A stretch of DNA of 64,000 nucleotides from Chondrosia reniformis (taxonomy: Eukaryota > Porifera > Demospongiae > Chondrillida > Chondrillidae). A model generated the notes under the pieces. It searched no databases. It saw only the letters and a program-made list of their open reading frames with translations, and had not been told where the DNA came from. Within the stretch, counting starts at the first letter, position 1; each line of letters starts with the position of its first letter. Of this stretch, positions 37,501 through 48,595 are shown in pieces. Made by a program: the position numbers and the translations under genes. The stretch lies in NCBI GenBank assembly GCA_947172415.1, contig OX359191.1, forward strand, positions 372,001-436,000, read 5' to 3'.

Positions 37501-40500
37501 AAGAATTACATAGACAACATGAAATAAGAGAAAAAAGGGAAAGGGATGGTCTTTTGGAAAAGGTAAAGATTCACTATGCATGGGTAATCACCATGAATAA
37601 TCAATACACCATTTTTCTTACATGCTGCACCTGCTTTAAAGTAAAGGCCTTTAGGGAACTAAAACCTAGTGAGAAAAATCTTATTTACGCACAATTTAGC
37701 CGCCTGGTTTGGGTTTTTACTTTATAGTTTTAAAAATCAACTTGTTAATTGGTTAATTACGGGGTTCTACATTACATTTATACGTACATATATAAGTACA
37801 GTTACTATATAATTTTGATATTAATGGTTTGTCTAAAGTACATAGGACTCCCATAAATTAATATTATGCTATTAGAGGCTTCATCAGCATGGGATATATA
37901 TAACAAACTTACCATGTAGGTCTGCTCAAAATTCTTAATTTTAGGGTAAGTAAGGGTCTTCAATTGATACTGCATGAGGACCTATCTGGGACAGTTTAGA
38001 GATCCTATCATTGATTTTCTTAAGTACAATACTTTCCCACTTGTCAAATATAGAAGTAGACACATGTTCTCTACAAGCCCAGGCAACTTTAGACCTTCTT
38101 TACATGTTTGTATTTCCATGGTATTTATGGAATTTAAATATTCAATTTCTCTTATGTATGTATATAATTGGCTGAATTTATTGCAAAGAGCTGTATACCA
38201 TCAACAGTATGTAAATAGTTTTAGTTTTTTTGACCATATAAAATGTAGCTACGTATATTATGGTTTGAAATGGTTTTTCCACATCCTTAATTAATATGAG
38301 TAAAGTGATCAATGAGAATCTGTCACATTTCCATGAATTAATGTGATATTTGACCTACATATACATATTTATTTAGCTAATCATATCTCTTATTTATAGA
38401 TTGAAAAACTAAAAGAAGAAACCAAATTAAAAGAGGTACATGCATATACAACATTTTTTGTGATTATTTTTGCACTGTGATACATGTGATGTACAGTACA
38501 GTTCATGCTATTACAGTCGAACTCGTTTAGTAAGTACCTGGGATAATGTGTACTCTCGGTTAATACATACCGTATCTTAGGAACGAGGGTCATTTCCTAT
38601 TCTGTGATTAATAAATTTCATTGCATAATGCGTACCCGTATATTGCGTATTTTCGGTTAACACGTACTGTAAAATTCTATTAAATGTTTTTTTTTCAATT
38701 AATGCGTACTTCTGCAGATGAACGAAAGGAATGGCTACTTCTCAAGACATATGCCATAGTTTAGGTCTACCGAAGACAGTTAACACAATTAGGAAGAAAA
38801 GAGAAACGTTTGAGCGTCAGTACGAATCCTTCGAAGTATGTGGAGATGCTAAGCGTTCACGAATGTCCCATAACAAGGATGTAGATGCCGCCCTGCTTGA
38901 TGGTTCAAGCAGGCGCGAAGTAGAAACATTTCAATCAACGGGCCGCTTCTGTTGGCCATAGCTAATTAGCTGGCGTCCACGATGGGCATTATTAGATGAT
39001 TTGTAACATGCACCTTCGATAATTCAGAAGATATCCAAGCAGTATACAGGCTTGAAAAACTCTTTTTTACTTTCAAACAAAAACAAACAACTTTAGATGA
39101 CTATTTCCCTGCTTAATGTACGTAGTTATACTGTATGTATATTATTGTATTGAATTATTGTAGAATTATGGATGAGTACTTTTTTTGGTTCCCCAAGGTG
39201 GTACTCATTATCAGAGTTTGACTGTATATCAATTACTTATCCAGGAACCTGATTCATTTAATTACTTGTGGTTTGGTTATCATGATTATTCAGGTAAAGG
39301 TACAACACTTGAGCAAAGAAAATGCAGATTTACAAAGTGAAATGACAACACTCCAAGGTGGGATGACAACTCTCAGGGAAGAAAAAAGTGGATTACAACG
39401 TGACAATGAGATTCATATCTCTGAAGTAAAGAGGCTACAGGTATTTTGTGTGTGTGATATATGTGAATGTCACATTATTGTGCAGTTTGAAAGCAGTATC
39501 CTTCATTGTATGCTGCATACTCACAGGATGAATTTAAAGCTGAACATGCTAGTAAAAGAGATCTTCAGACCCAACATGAAAAATTGAATGTAAGTATACT
39601 TGTTACTTTCAGCTTGTAACATCCACTAATTGTTATATTTACATTCATGAGTAGCCCTCAAGAGTCACTGATTATATTATTACAGAAGGATTATCAAACA
39701 ACCAAACAGCAGCTAGAAAGCATAACTTCAAAGGAAGCAAAACTCAGTTCTTCTTATGAAAAGCTTAAGGATGAAGCAAATCAGCAGCAAAGAGAGATAA
39801 AACATCTAGAGGTACACATTCAAAGTCACTTACACTAGTATACAGTAATTTACTTCTGACAAGTAAGTATTCACTGTTAAATGTAAAAATGTTTGGTAGA
39901 AAGCTTAAGGATAGCAGTGTAAGTTAAAGAGAATAACTTGTTAGTATATGGACTTATTTGTATTTGTAAAACTACTATTGTTTATTTATCTTCATTAAAA
40001 TGATCTTCATAATAGATGTCCACAATGTAACTACTCTTGATATTCTCTCAAAGGCTATGAATAAAGGGTTGAAAGATGAAGCTGCACGTTTTAAATCCGA
40101 ACTAAAAGTCTTAAAGGATCGAAGTAACACTTTAAGTGTAAGGTCTTATTTTGGCCATTGTGCATTAACTACGTCTGATTACATGTGTTGTAGAAAGAGA
40201 AGGGTGAACTAGTTAATGAGAAAAAGAGCTTGGAAGAGACAGTGGCATCAATGAAGGAGAGAGAAAGAGATCTGGTTACTGAACTTAGGATTAGAAAAAG
40301 TGACTTGGATGAGAGAGATGTGAGAAACTGTAGATACGTACATATACATATATGTATATATACGTACATAGGCAGACTAAACAATATTATACGTATGCAA
40401 GTTCTTATAATATAGGAAAAGGTTTTAACTTTAAAACGCAAACTTGAAGAGGCTGAACTGAAAGCAAGTCAGGTAGCTGTACTGACAAATAAAATTGAAG

Positions 40501-43500
40501 AGCAAGAGAAAAGGGACAAGGAAGTAAAGGTATGTATATATAATAGCTCTTTTGGTTAAATGCTATCTTAGTAATATTTTCACACAGAAAACCCTAGATG
40601 AACGTACTAAGGAATTGGAAAATGAGAGAGAGAAGTACAAGACAGCAGATTATGAAGCTTCCAGATTGAAGGAAAATGAAGTCACTCTTCTTGAGAAAAG
40701 AGTAAACATATGTATACTGTGTATATACTTAAGTATGCAGTCCGTTTCTACAGTATATAATAAATTATTGTTGTATCTTGCTCATTAATTTATTACATCA
40801 GCAAGCACTATAAGTAACTCTTCATTCTCTTTGTTTTGACTCTTAGAAAGAAGTTGAAGATTTATCACATGCTAAAAGAAAATTGGAAGAGACACTTTTT
40901 AAAGTTGATGCTGAAAAGAAAGATTTGAAGGAGTCAAATAATGAGTTGGAAGGTCAACTGAAAGATCTCAAAGTATGCCTATGTTAAATATGTACGTAGA
41001 TCCACATTCTTTACAATCGCAACATATGTACATAATACATGTACATATGCAATGTGAAGAGTTGTTTTTGAAAATGATGTACTCTTTGTATAGTGCCAGC
41101 TTGAAAATGCTAAAAATGGATTCAAGAAATTGAAACGAGAATTAACAGAAAGTGAAAAGAATCATGGAAAAGCAAGAAAAATGGTAGAATAAACTTTCTT
41201 CTAAACTATCTTTGAATGGTTCATCTTTTGAAGCATCTAAGGATTCAGTTGGTATAATATTTTATTGGACGTTTTGACCTTGACTTCTCTGGTGACTGAT
41301 CCTGGTCTGTAGGTGTCTTCTTATATATAAATACTTGTTCCTTAAAAATGGTAGGAAGAAGTACCTATAAAGGAAGACACCAGATCAGCATCCTTCACTA
41401 TAAAGAAGACCTCAGGGGCAAAATGTCTGACAAAATATGATGAACTGATGAATCATTCTGCAAAAATATAATAGCAGATACACTAATGACCTGCATGTAA
41501 GTACGTACATACAACAACCTATTCATGTCTTTTTTATTAGATTGAAGAGCTCACAACTAATAAAAAGCGACTAGAGGTAACATCACATTTACATATAGCT
41601 GTGGTATATGTATTTGATTATGCTATATATGTATGCAAGTTACTATCAATTCACATAGTTTAACTTTGTGTTTGTTTAAACTCGCAATGTTTTTAACCAA
41701 AATCTAGTTGCCTGATTGGCCATTTTGTGTCCACATATTAGATGATTAGGTTAAAAACGTGTTAATTTTCTCTTGCAATTCAAGAACAAGACAAGAATCA
41801 GTAAGATAGCCTGAAGAACGTCGAAGGGAATATTTGACTGTAGTGACAAGCTGAACAATTAACCATTTGATTTTTTTAAAATTGTCCAAAAATGTTTGTT
41901 TGGTACACAGTAGTCAAAACTAGTTTGTTTGGTATGTATATGATATTATTTCGAATAGACATCCTGTTATAAGGGTGTAGGTTTTCAATGTAAAACACTG
42001 TTTCCAATCAATATCAACCACTAATGAGAATCATAAAGTTAGTACACATGCATCTTTATTTATTCTGTATACATATAGTCTAATCACATGTTCAGCTATC
42101 TATGCTAAAGCATGTATGTACTGTATACTTATGTACGTATATATGTATATATAAGATACTTTAATATCCATGCATTCTTTTGTAGGAAACATGTCAAACC
42201 TCAGAAACCGAGTTACACCAAATTAGAATGGATTTACAAGAAGAGAAGAGAAGACATGAAAACAAGGTACATACTTTTAATTATATCATAGTAAGTATAA
42301 ACTACAGTTAATAAACTTATAATATATAAGTTTATTAACTGTATTGTGCCAATCTTTGTTACATCTGTTTGGAATACTAGCTCAAGACAATGCAGTGGGA
42401 TGTAAAGAAAATGGAGCAACAATGGAGTACAACTCAAAGTGAACTTGAAATGAAGACTACATCTCTTAATGAAAGTCAAGTTAGTATATATATACGTACA
42501 TATTATATACTGAACAAACACAAATTCATTTGTTTGTTCTCAATCATATTCTATTGGTAACCTCTTACTGTCCTTTTGAATGATTTATAATGATTCTGTT
42601 GAATATAATGACTGTTATTTAAAATGCATCTAAAACTATTTTGATAGAGTAAAGGTTCATGGTAAAACTATTTTCTCAAGGTTTCAATAATATTCCGTGT
42701 TTAATGTATAAATTTCTAGGAATTTCTCTGTGAGGTAATTAACAAAAATAAGAAATTGGAAGGGGAAAAAGAAAATTTGGAGGTAATCTATCAGTTTTAT
42801 CTTTGACCTTCTTTTGATTTATTTCTCTACCATAATATTTATAACTTATAGTATGAAAAGAGTGTCATGCAAAGACTTTTGAAAAAGACCAAGACTGACT
42901 TAATTGAGACAGCATCTAAACTTACCAGAGCTGAGGCTTCTATTCAGTGTGATAAGGTTGAAATCATGGCATTAAAAAAGAAGATAGAAGACCTCACTTC
43001 AGAACATGTGGTAATATGGATGCATAATTACTAGTCTCAAAGGAATTGCACCTAATTATAACTCTAATTTGGTCCACACAGATACTGCAGGATGAAATTG
43101 CTAACCTTAAGAGTCAACTTGGTAACCTTAAGAGTCAGTTGAAACAGACAAGAGACCAAGCAGACAAAGAAATGTCAGAGAAAGAATCAGAGGTAAAGGC
43201 TATCAGGGCAGATCTGCAAAGAAGAATAAGGGAACTTAAAGAGAAGAAAATTTATGAACAGAGACAAGTTTATAAAGAAGTAAGTAGTTCATCAATTCTT
43301 GTGTATTTTAAATGTATTTGGTTTACTGATACTACAAGGTGATTATTTTACATGTACGTATATAAAGTATATTTGTTGTACATACGTACATGTACGTATG
43401 TACATATTAATACAGCACAATCCATTTAATTCAAGTCTGAAGTTTCAAACAAACTTAGAAAGAGAAAATAATTATTATATTTGATAATTTTGGAGCAATA

Positions 43501-45264
43501 TACTTGCAGGAGACAATATAAGCTCTCAATATAGTTTATACCATATCCTAATTGTTTTAATAACCTACTATGCTTCCAATGTTCATGGATATGGAATGTA
43601 TAATGCATCCACGTGGGAAAGTCAACATAAGCCATATACAGTATAAATTATATACGTATAGATGCAAGGAGGATGTGATGTATCCATAAATCATAAATAC
43701 TATACACAAGTTTCTTAACTCAAATTACTTGTTTACCAGAATAAGGGAAGTATTTGGGTAGAACAAAATGAGCAGATCTGCATGAGTCTAAATCCACATT
43801 AAGTGAAATAAACAAGATATAATGGGATATATATATGTACGTCTTTGTACATTGTCAAGCATATTATGTATATACGTATATGCATATATACTTTGAGCTT
43901 TATAATATGCATATATAGGTGGAGAACTTTAAGCATGCTCATGAAGAAGTAGCAAGACTCAAGGACAAGTTACTTGATTCAGAGGTACATACACAGTGTA
44001 TTTGGGTCGGTTATCCAGACTGAACATTGCAATCGGTAACTCACGACTACCATTTGAACAACCCACCAGAATGACGTCACCATGCATGCTGCAATAATCT
44101 TTCACGATTACCAATTGCATTGTACCAGTACGCACAACATCAGTCCCATCTTACGTAGATTACAGACATATACGTAAGATGGGACTGTATATACGTACAT
44201 ATCTTCATATCAATTCATTATTGCTTATATGGTTACACAGTGCAAGTTACAATATACTATATATATAGTACAATATATATTATACTTTTTTAGAAAGAGA
44301 CTGAACAGAAGAAAAAAATTATTATGCAATATGTAAACCAGCTACAGTCTGTTGTATCACATTTGGTTAGTTATTTATCTCTTGTACTTCATGTTTAAAT
44401 AGAAGTTTTGTTTGTGTATATAATTTTATAAAAATTTAAAGGTATACAGTATTTATTTCACTGGATACTCTTCAATGGGGTAGGCCCGGCTAGGGAGAGT
44501 GGGTCTAAAGTGATACATTTAGATATGCCCATAGTCCATCAGTATTTGCCTGTTTCTTTGAATGCTTTTATATATATATGTGTCTGTATATACATATATC
44601 TATAAAACTATGTTTAATTCTACTATAGTATGGAAGTCAACGATACCAAGTGGCACTAGTATTGGTTAGTTTGCAGAGTCAAAAGCCACCAGTAGCTGTT
44701 GAGTCACTGGTTACCCAGGCAACAGCCCAGATTGTTCCTATTCAACAGTTCAACTCTGAGTTTCAACTTCCCTTCGACCAAAACATGTGCCTACATGATC
44801 TGTTCAAGGAACTGCAGACGATATTAGAGGGTCCTATTTCTGGCAATGGAGTGTATTCAATTACCTTCATACATTATGGAGAAACAGCTGATTTGTACAA
44901 ATTTCATATTATTCACCTGGCCACACTTCTATCACAAGATGGCGGAGATATGAAAGGCTTATTAAAGTCTGAGACACTAGTGGTTTATGGAAAATGCAGT
45001 TTGTCAGATAGTTGTGCTAAAGCATTGAGCATGATTATTAAACCAACTGCAAAAGGTGTCTTTTTCAAACTAACTACCATTGGTGATACACCCACCTTAC
45101 GGTGTACTAGTAAGCTCAATGGTACACCGGAAATCCTAGTACCAGTATCTCACTGGTTAGATGAAAGAATCATTCAGGAATTGAAGACATCTTTAAGCCA
45201 TTGTTGTGATCCATCAAAGTTGCTGGACATTCCTGACACATCAACTATATTTACGTATTGTTAA
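25562..45264 (+). CDS. Kinase plus long coiled-coil protein with unrecognised C-terminal domain (kinase exon frameshifted)
   Basis: The first exon 25562-26573 encodes a TKL-like kinase: P-loop IGEGAFAKVYKG, Lys in AVKIF, HLDLHAANVLL, CDFGRS, MPPEVL, DVFSYG. An extra T in the run at 25908-25911, absent from the paralog at 51335, shifts the frame after 'MLGI' and would stop translation at 132 residues. About 40 phase-0 exons follow (first 26633-26695 and 26898-26966, last about 44295-44365), all with Lys/Glu/Leu heptad-like sequence. The last exon 44629-45264 encodes about 210 residues of a globular domain (FITFIHYGETADLYKFHI-like core) that I do not recognise. The same domain ends the facing minus-strand gene. 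If the T is a sequencing error the protein is probably well over 1500 residues; if real, the gene is broken or restarts downstream. Confidence 0.7.
27440..27760. mobile_element. MITE-like inverted-repeat cluster in an intron
   Basis: It contains two hairpins, CATTGTATAACTATA...TATAGTTATACAATG (27500-27553) and AATGTCACTTTGC...GCAAAGTGACATT (27639-27712). It starts with ACTCCGTTGCTGGGGCAACC, the end sequence of the element at 55108-55378, and finishes near ATTGTAACTTGCACTGTATA, the end sequence of the element at 30497. It is probably nested MITEs between two coiled-coil exons. Confidence 0.55.
29164..29280. mobile_element. 117-bp MITE with perfect 17-bp terminal inverted repeats
   Basis: The ends TTTGTAAAGGTTCATCT and AGATGAACCTTTACAAA are exact reverse complements. 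The internal sequence GGGAGCGTCTAGAGACGC and CGACCCTGGGGGTCTTCTTC recurs in diverged copies at 18485-18565, 7840-7905 and 41190-41300. Confidence 0.85.
29499..30490 (+). repeat. Exon-cassette block duplicated at 36408-37390 and 55800-56680
   Basis: Five or six coiled-coil exons and their introns are repeated. From about 29836 onward this block and 36741-37379 are nearly identical, introns included (for example GTGAGTTTTTCCTATACACA and the hairpin ATTCTTCATTTACCC...GGGTAAATGAAGAAT). The third copy in the downstream gene is more diverged. The earliest exons of the block (ENKKLVED) differ more between copies. Confidence 0.85.
30497..31091. mobile_element. 595-bp foldback element with 21-bp terminal repeats
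   Basis: The left end GTACTACACAGTGCAAGTTAC and right end GTAACTTGCACTGTGTAGTAC are perfect reverse complements. Inside, 30515-30640 and 30660-30775 form a second hairpin with arms of more than 100 bp (GCAAGTTACCAAATTGTCTC on one arm). It sits in an intron that is only about 70 bp long in the duplicate at 37380-37449. Confidence 0.85.
31092..31912. other. Inserted intron sequence of unknown origin
   Basis: About 800 bp absent from the paralogous intron at 37380-37449. It ends in ATTGTAACTTGCACTGTATA, the same terminal motif as the preceding foldback element, so it probably belongs to a composite or nested insertion. 31160-31430 is richer in CG (TCGTAGAAGAGCGTCGACTT, AACGAGGCGGTGACG). No convincing reading frame or known domain was found. 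Confidence 0.4.
32278..32465. mobile_element. Foldback element, about 190 bp
   Basis: Arms CTGTAATTTGAGAGGATCAC...CTCCTTGCTAACATAATATT and ACAATGTTATGTTAGCAAGG...GTGATCCTCTCACAAATTAC pair around a loop near 32360-32385. It lies immediately before a family A repeat in the same intron. Confidence 0.75.
32481..32692 (+). repeat. Dispersed repeat family A, long copy
   Basis: This copy runs from CACAGAGACTCCCAGGATCA through AACGGCTGTCTGACCCAGTG, CTTCATCCAAAGCTCTCTTC and CCCCTATAGGCTC to TATCTTAGATTTTTCAT. The copy at 59203-59410 is nearly identical over its whole length. Partial copies lie at 8449, 11206, 14502, 37607 (reverse), 50663 and 61946. No terminal inverted repeat was seen, so the element type is unknown. 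Confidence 0.8.
34684..35160. mobile_element. 477-bp non-autonomous DNA transposon, pogo-like ends
   Basis: The ends TACAGTGTCACCCGG and CCGGGTTACACTGTA are inverted with one mismatch. The outer TA fits a TA target duplication and CAG starts the element, as in Tc1/mariner-pogo elements. A second GGGTTACACTGTA at 34747-34760 could define a shorter internal unit. No transposase is visible. Confidence 0.8.
38514..39224 (+). mobile_element. Internally deleted Tigger/pogo-like transposon
   Basis: The element starts CAGTCGAACTCG and ends GAGTTTGACTG, flanked by TA on both sides. The frame at 38731-38961 encodes a CENP-B/pogo N-terminal helix-turn-helix: ICHSLGLPKTVNTIRKKRE, KRSRMSHNKDVDAALL. At about 39080-39114 the end of the transposase (KQTTLDDYFPA, stop) is recognisable. 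The catalytic DDE part between them is missing, so this is a deletion derivative with both termini. It sits in a coiled-coil gene intron. Confidence 0.85.
41190..41465. mobile_element. Diverged MITE of the TTCATCTTT family
   Basis: It begins ACTATCTTTGAATGGTTCAT and contains GACGTTTTGACCTTGACTTC, resembling the interior of the 29164 element. It ends near AAATATGATGAACTGATGAA. An inner inverted pair (AGGTGTCTTC...GAAGACACC) is visible. Confidence 0.5.
42303..42343. repeat. Perfect 41-bp palindrome with 19-bp arms
   Basis: TACAGTTAATAAACTTATA, a 3-base loop, then its exact reverse complement. It sits about 35 bp before the next coiled-coil exon, in the branch-point region, so it could form a hairpin in the pre-mRNA. 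Confidence 0.8.
44000..44260. mobile_element. Inverted-repeat insertion in the intron before the C-terminal exons
   Basis: The hairpin AGTCCCATCTTACGT...ACGTAAGATGGGACT lies at 44145-44190, and ACACAGTGCAAGTTACAATA, the end motif of the 30497 element, at about 44236-44255. It is probably another member of that family. The left boundary is unclear. Confidence 0.5.
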
Positions 45265-45407
45265 TACTTGATATAATATATATATATGTACTGCTACACA
45301 TTCACTTTAGAAAACTCTCAGTTGCTATTTACTAATATGTGTATATGTATGTGAAGAACAGTCAAATATATTGCTGCATACAGGTGAAGTATGTTAAAAG
45401 CTTAAGT

Positions 45408-48366
45408 TTACACTGAATGACAGTCTGGAACTTCTATGAGAAGGCGTGGATTCGCAAATTCTTCATATTGGTTTTCAAGCTCTTTGATGATGAAATAATC
45501 CAACTGGGAGACTGGACGCCTCAGGAAATCAGGAAGAATGTCAAATTTAACTGAGCTATCAATTGAAAATTGAAGTCGCTTGTCTTTCAAAAGCACACCA
45601 TTGAAGGATGGAGCCACATTATGGTTCAATACTTTGGCTGCTTCATCAGTAAGCTTGCATTCAGCAAAACATAACAGTGCCTCAGGCACCGCATAACCCA
45701 TTTGATGCTGGCCAAAATTGGGCTTTGCCTTTAGTAGTTTTGGGACCATAACTACATGGATACGATAAAGGGTCACATCACTACCGTAACTCACAAAGAC
45801 TACATCCATGCTGGATTTATGGGTTAATTTCTTTAAGTGACAACAAATATCCTGAAATAGTGATTTCAAGATCTTGAATTGTAGAAGCAATGACATTTCT
45901 GAGTGACACTCTTCCATGGGCACCAACTTTGATAACACCAATGAGCCTTCTTTGTAATAGTCTGGGTCTTTGGAGGTTTTCATAGAAATTGGAAAACTCC
46001 ACAGCTCATTCAGCATTACTGAGTACTGATGGCTTTTATACTAGACAAAGAGACAATAGATACATCATCTCAAAGGTATTATAATTATACTCTTGTATCA
46101 AGTAGGGAATTAAAATATATATACCCACAAAGCAAAGTTGCAAGTTAAGCATCTTCTTCTTAACTTCCACCATTTCAAGATCCATTTTCTTTTTAGTCTA
46201 TATCACATTAACATCAATATTGTGTACATGCACAATTTGAACAATTTAAACTCTATATATACTGACATACCTGTTCAATTTCTTGCCTCTGTTGACTCTG
46301 GACAATCCCTACCAGCTGTTTGAACTAAATGCATAAGTTAAGATTATATATGCAAGTACGTATATTATACAACTGGCACTTAACACACCTGTTTGTTGTT
46401 TCTTTCTGCAAGAGCTTTACAGCTAGACTCCACAATATCTTGAAGTAAAAACTACAAAAAGATGATTATTCCTCAAATGTACGTATATGAGTTAAAGAAT
46501 CACTGAAGAGGTACGTTTTAAGAATTTCTATCCCAGTACATGAGCAGATCAAAGAATTCTACAGTGTACTATGGTAGTCATCCCCCAAATGATATCTTAG
46601 TTACAGTATATCATCCAGCAATATATACGTAAGCAACCCGATGATGTCTAATTAGGTGATTCAATTAGGGAGATCACTTGGATGTACACATCAATAACCA
46701 GTGCTCATTTCAGTAGCAAGTTTTGTATGATGATCAGAAGTCAGTCATCCCTAATCAGAATCAGAATAGAGAGTTAAAAGCACACATTGACCATCCTCAC
46801 AGTTCCACAGTGGGATCATGGATGCAAATGACTCCAATTTAAATTCAAATTGGCTGATAAATGCGATGAATATGCACATCAGAATTATGACATCATTTTG
46901 GAATAGAAGCCAAGCTATGTACATCCCGTATACACATATGATATCCAGATATCGTACTCATACCATATCAATTAAAATTTTTACATAGAAAAACCCTTTA
47001 GTTAGAGAGAAATTAAAACATTCCAGTACATACAAGACAACATCCTTTTTCAATCAGTATGCATTCTTGGTTTAAAGTATGTGTACGTACCTCTATAAGG
47101 TGTGACTAACCTCAAGGCTTTCACAGTTACTTGCTAGAGAATCCTCTGGTTCTACGGTAGCAGTTATCTCTTTCTCTTTAAGCTGTTCTTCAAATTTTCT
47201 ATTCCTATCTACTTCCTGGTGGTGTAACTTATTCACTGCTCTCATCTCATCTTCCAAAAACTAACAAAAAGCACATATACAGTATTATCTACTACTGTAG
47301 GTGTGTACATTTCATTAATTGTAAGCATAATGATGCACTGAAAATAAGTACAGACTCGTAGTTTCTCTGCTTTTCTGTTCAGTTGTCTTCTTAATTCTCT
47401 TTCAAGTAAAACATCTATCTTCTCCTTAACAGTTTTGTATTCACAAACCACAACTTCCAACTGGTCCTTTGTCTTCTGATAAAGAGTGCTCATGGATTCC
47501 ATTTCAACCTAAGCAAATAATGCAAAATATCATGCCAAGTAAGAACACAAAATGCAATGTCTTATCATTTGACTCCGATTTTACCCCACCCACTCATGTC
47601 TCCTGAGGAGAGCTACGTATGTTCACTTGATGGGAACCAGAGTCTCCCCCTAGCCACTCAAAGAGATGGTTGAGCCATAAACAGCTGTTTCGTCCTTATT
47701 AGGAAGGCATACGCTGGAAATTTTGAGTGGCTATCTGCTAATAAGTACTCCCAAAAGCTAAAATGCTTGTGGTTTCCTTATCTGTAGATAAGGGATACAG
47801 CCAAAATGTGGCTGATCATTAAATATGAAAAAATATGATTGGCTTCAGATCTTAAAGTCCCCTTATTTTTCATAAGAAATACAATTTGCTAAAAAATACA
47901 AAGCAAAAACCTGGTTTTGACAATGTTTCTGAAGCAATTCTTCAACTTTCTCAGCCTAAATCACACCAAGATTGCAGTAGATGAATTAAACAATACATTT
48001 AAGTAAATATCCTTAGATGATATACCTTTGCATTTTGAGCTTCCCTTGTCAGCTCTTTAAGGTCTCTTGACATTTGTAAAAGTCTCTCTTTACATTTAGT
48101 TAATTCATTCTGACAATACACAATGCATATATAGCAATAAAATAAATTTAAATTAAATTGGAATTTTCTTACTTTCACTTTTGTACATAGCTTGGCCCTT
48201 TCTAGTTTAATTTTTTTCTTTTCAACTTCTAAAAGGTTTGTGCTCTCTTTTAGGTCTTCAAGCTGGGTATTTTGCTTCAGAATTAGCTCATCTTTTTGTT
48301 TCATTTGCTCCTCTAAAATGCTCGATGTTTCATATAGATTCTTAAGTTCATTTTCCTTTTGCTTAA
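45408..48366 (-). CDS. Coiled-coil protein with the same unrecognised C-terminal domain (5' end truncated)
   Basis: Exons read on the minus strand include about 48366-48184 (KQKDELILKQNTQLEDLKES), 48110-48027, 47955-47911, 47508-47356, 47262-47111, 46452-46390, 46326-46273, 46197-46145 and 46040-45408. All are phase 0 and coiled-coil-like until the last. The last exon starts YKSHQYSVML, aligned with YGSQRYQVAL of the plus-strand neighbour, and has VFVSYGSDVTLYRIHVVMVP against ITFIHYGETADLYKFHIIHL. Both proteins end soon after a VPD/IPD motif. No start codon in good context or kinase exon is found upstream before the ZU5 copy begins at 48600, so it may be an inverted partial duplicate. The Met at 48304 is a possible start. 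It converges with the plus gene, with 143 bp between the stop codons. Confidence 0.65.
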
Positions 48367-48595
48367 TTTTATTAAGTCTTACTGTTGATTTATTTTATCA
48401 GAGTGCTTTACAGAAATCTATCACTACATATATAATTGTATGCGTAAAATAATTTATTGTAAAACAAGTGGCCTACGTAAACATCAAATATACGAATCAT
48501 TGTAATTCCTTCACCATTACATATATATATAACATGTGGTTTTTCAAGATACACATCAGCCACCATATTTAATTCAAGTTATGTACCAGCAATTT

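Noticed and set aside
30015..43000. Myosin or golgin gene in the coiled-coil region
   Set aside because: The coiled-coil sequence is generic. No myosin motor or golgin terminal domain is present, and the exons link to the upstream kinase and the downstream C-terminal exon.
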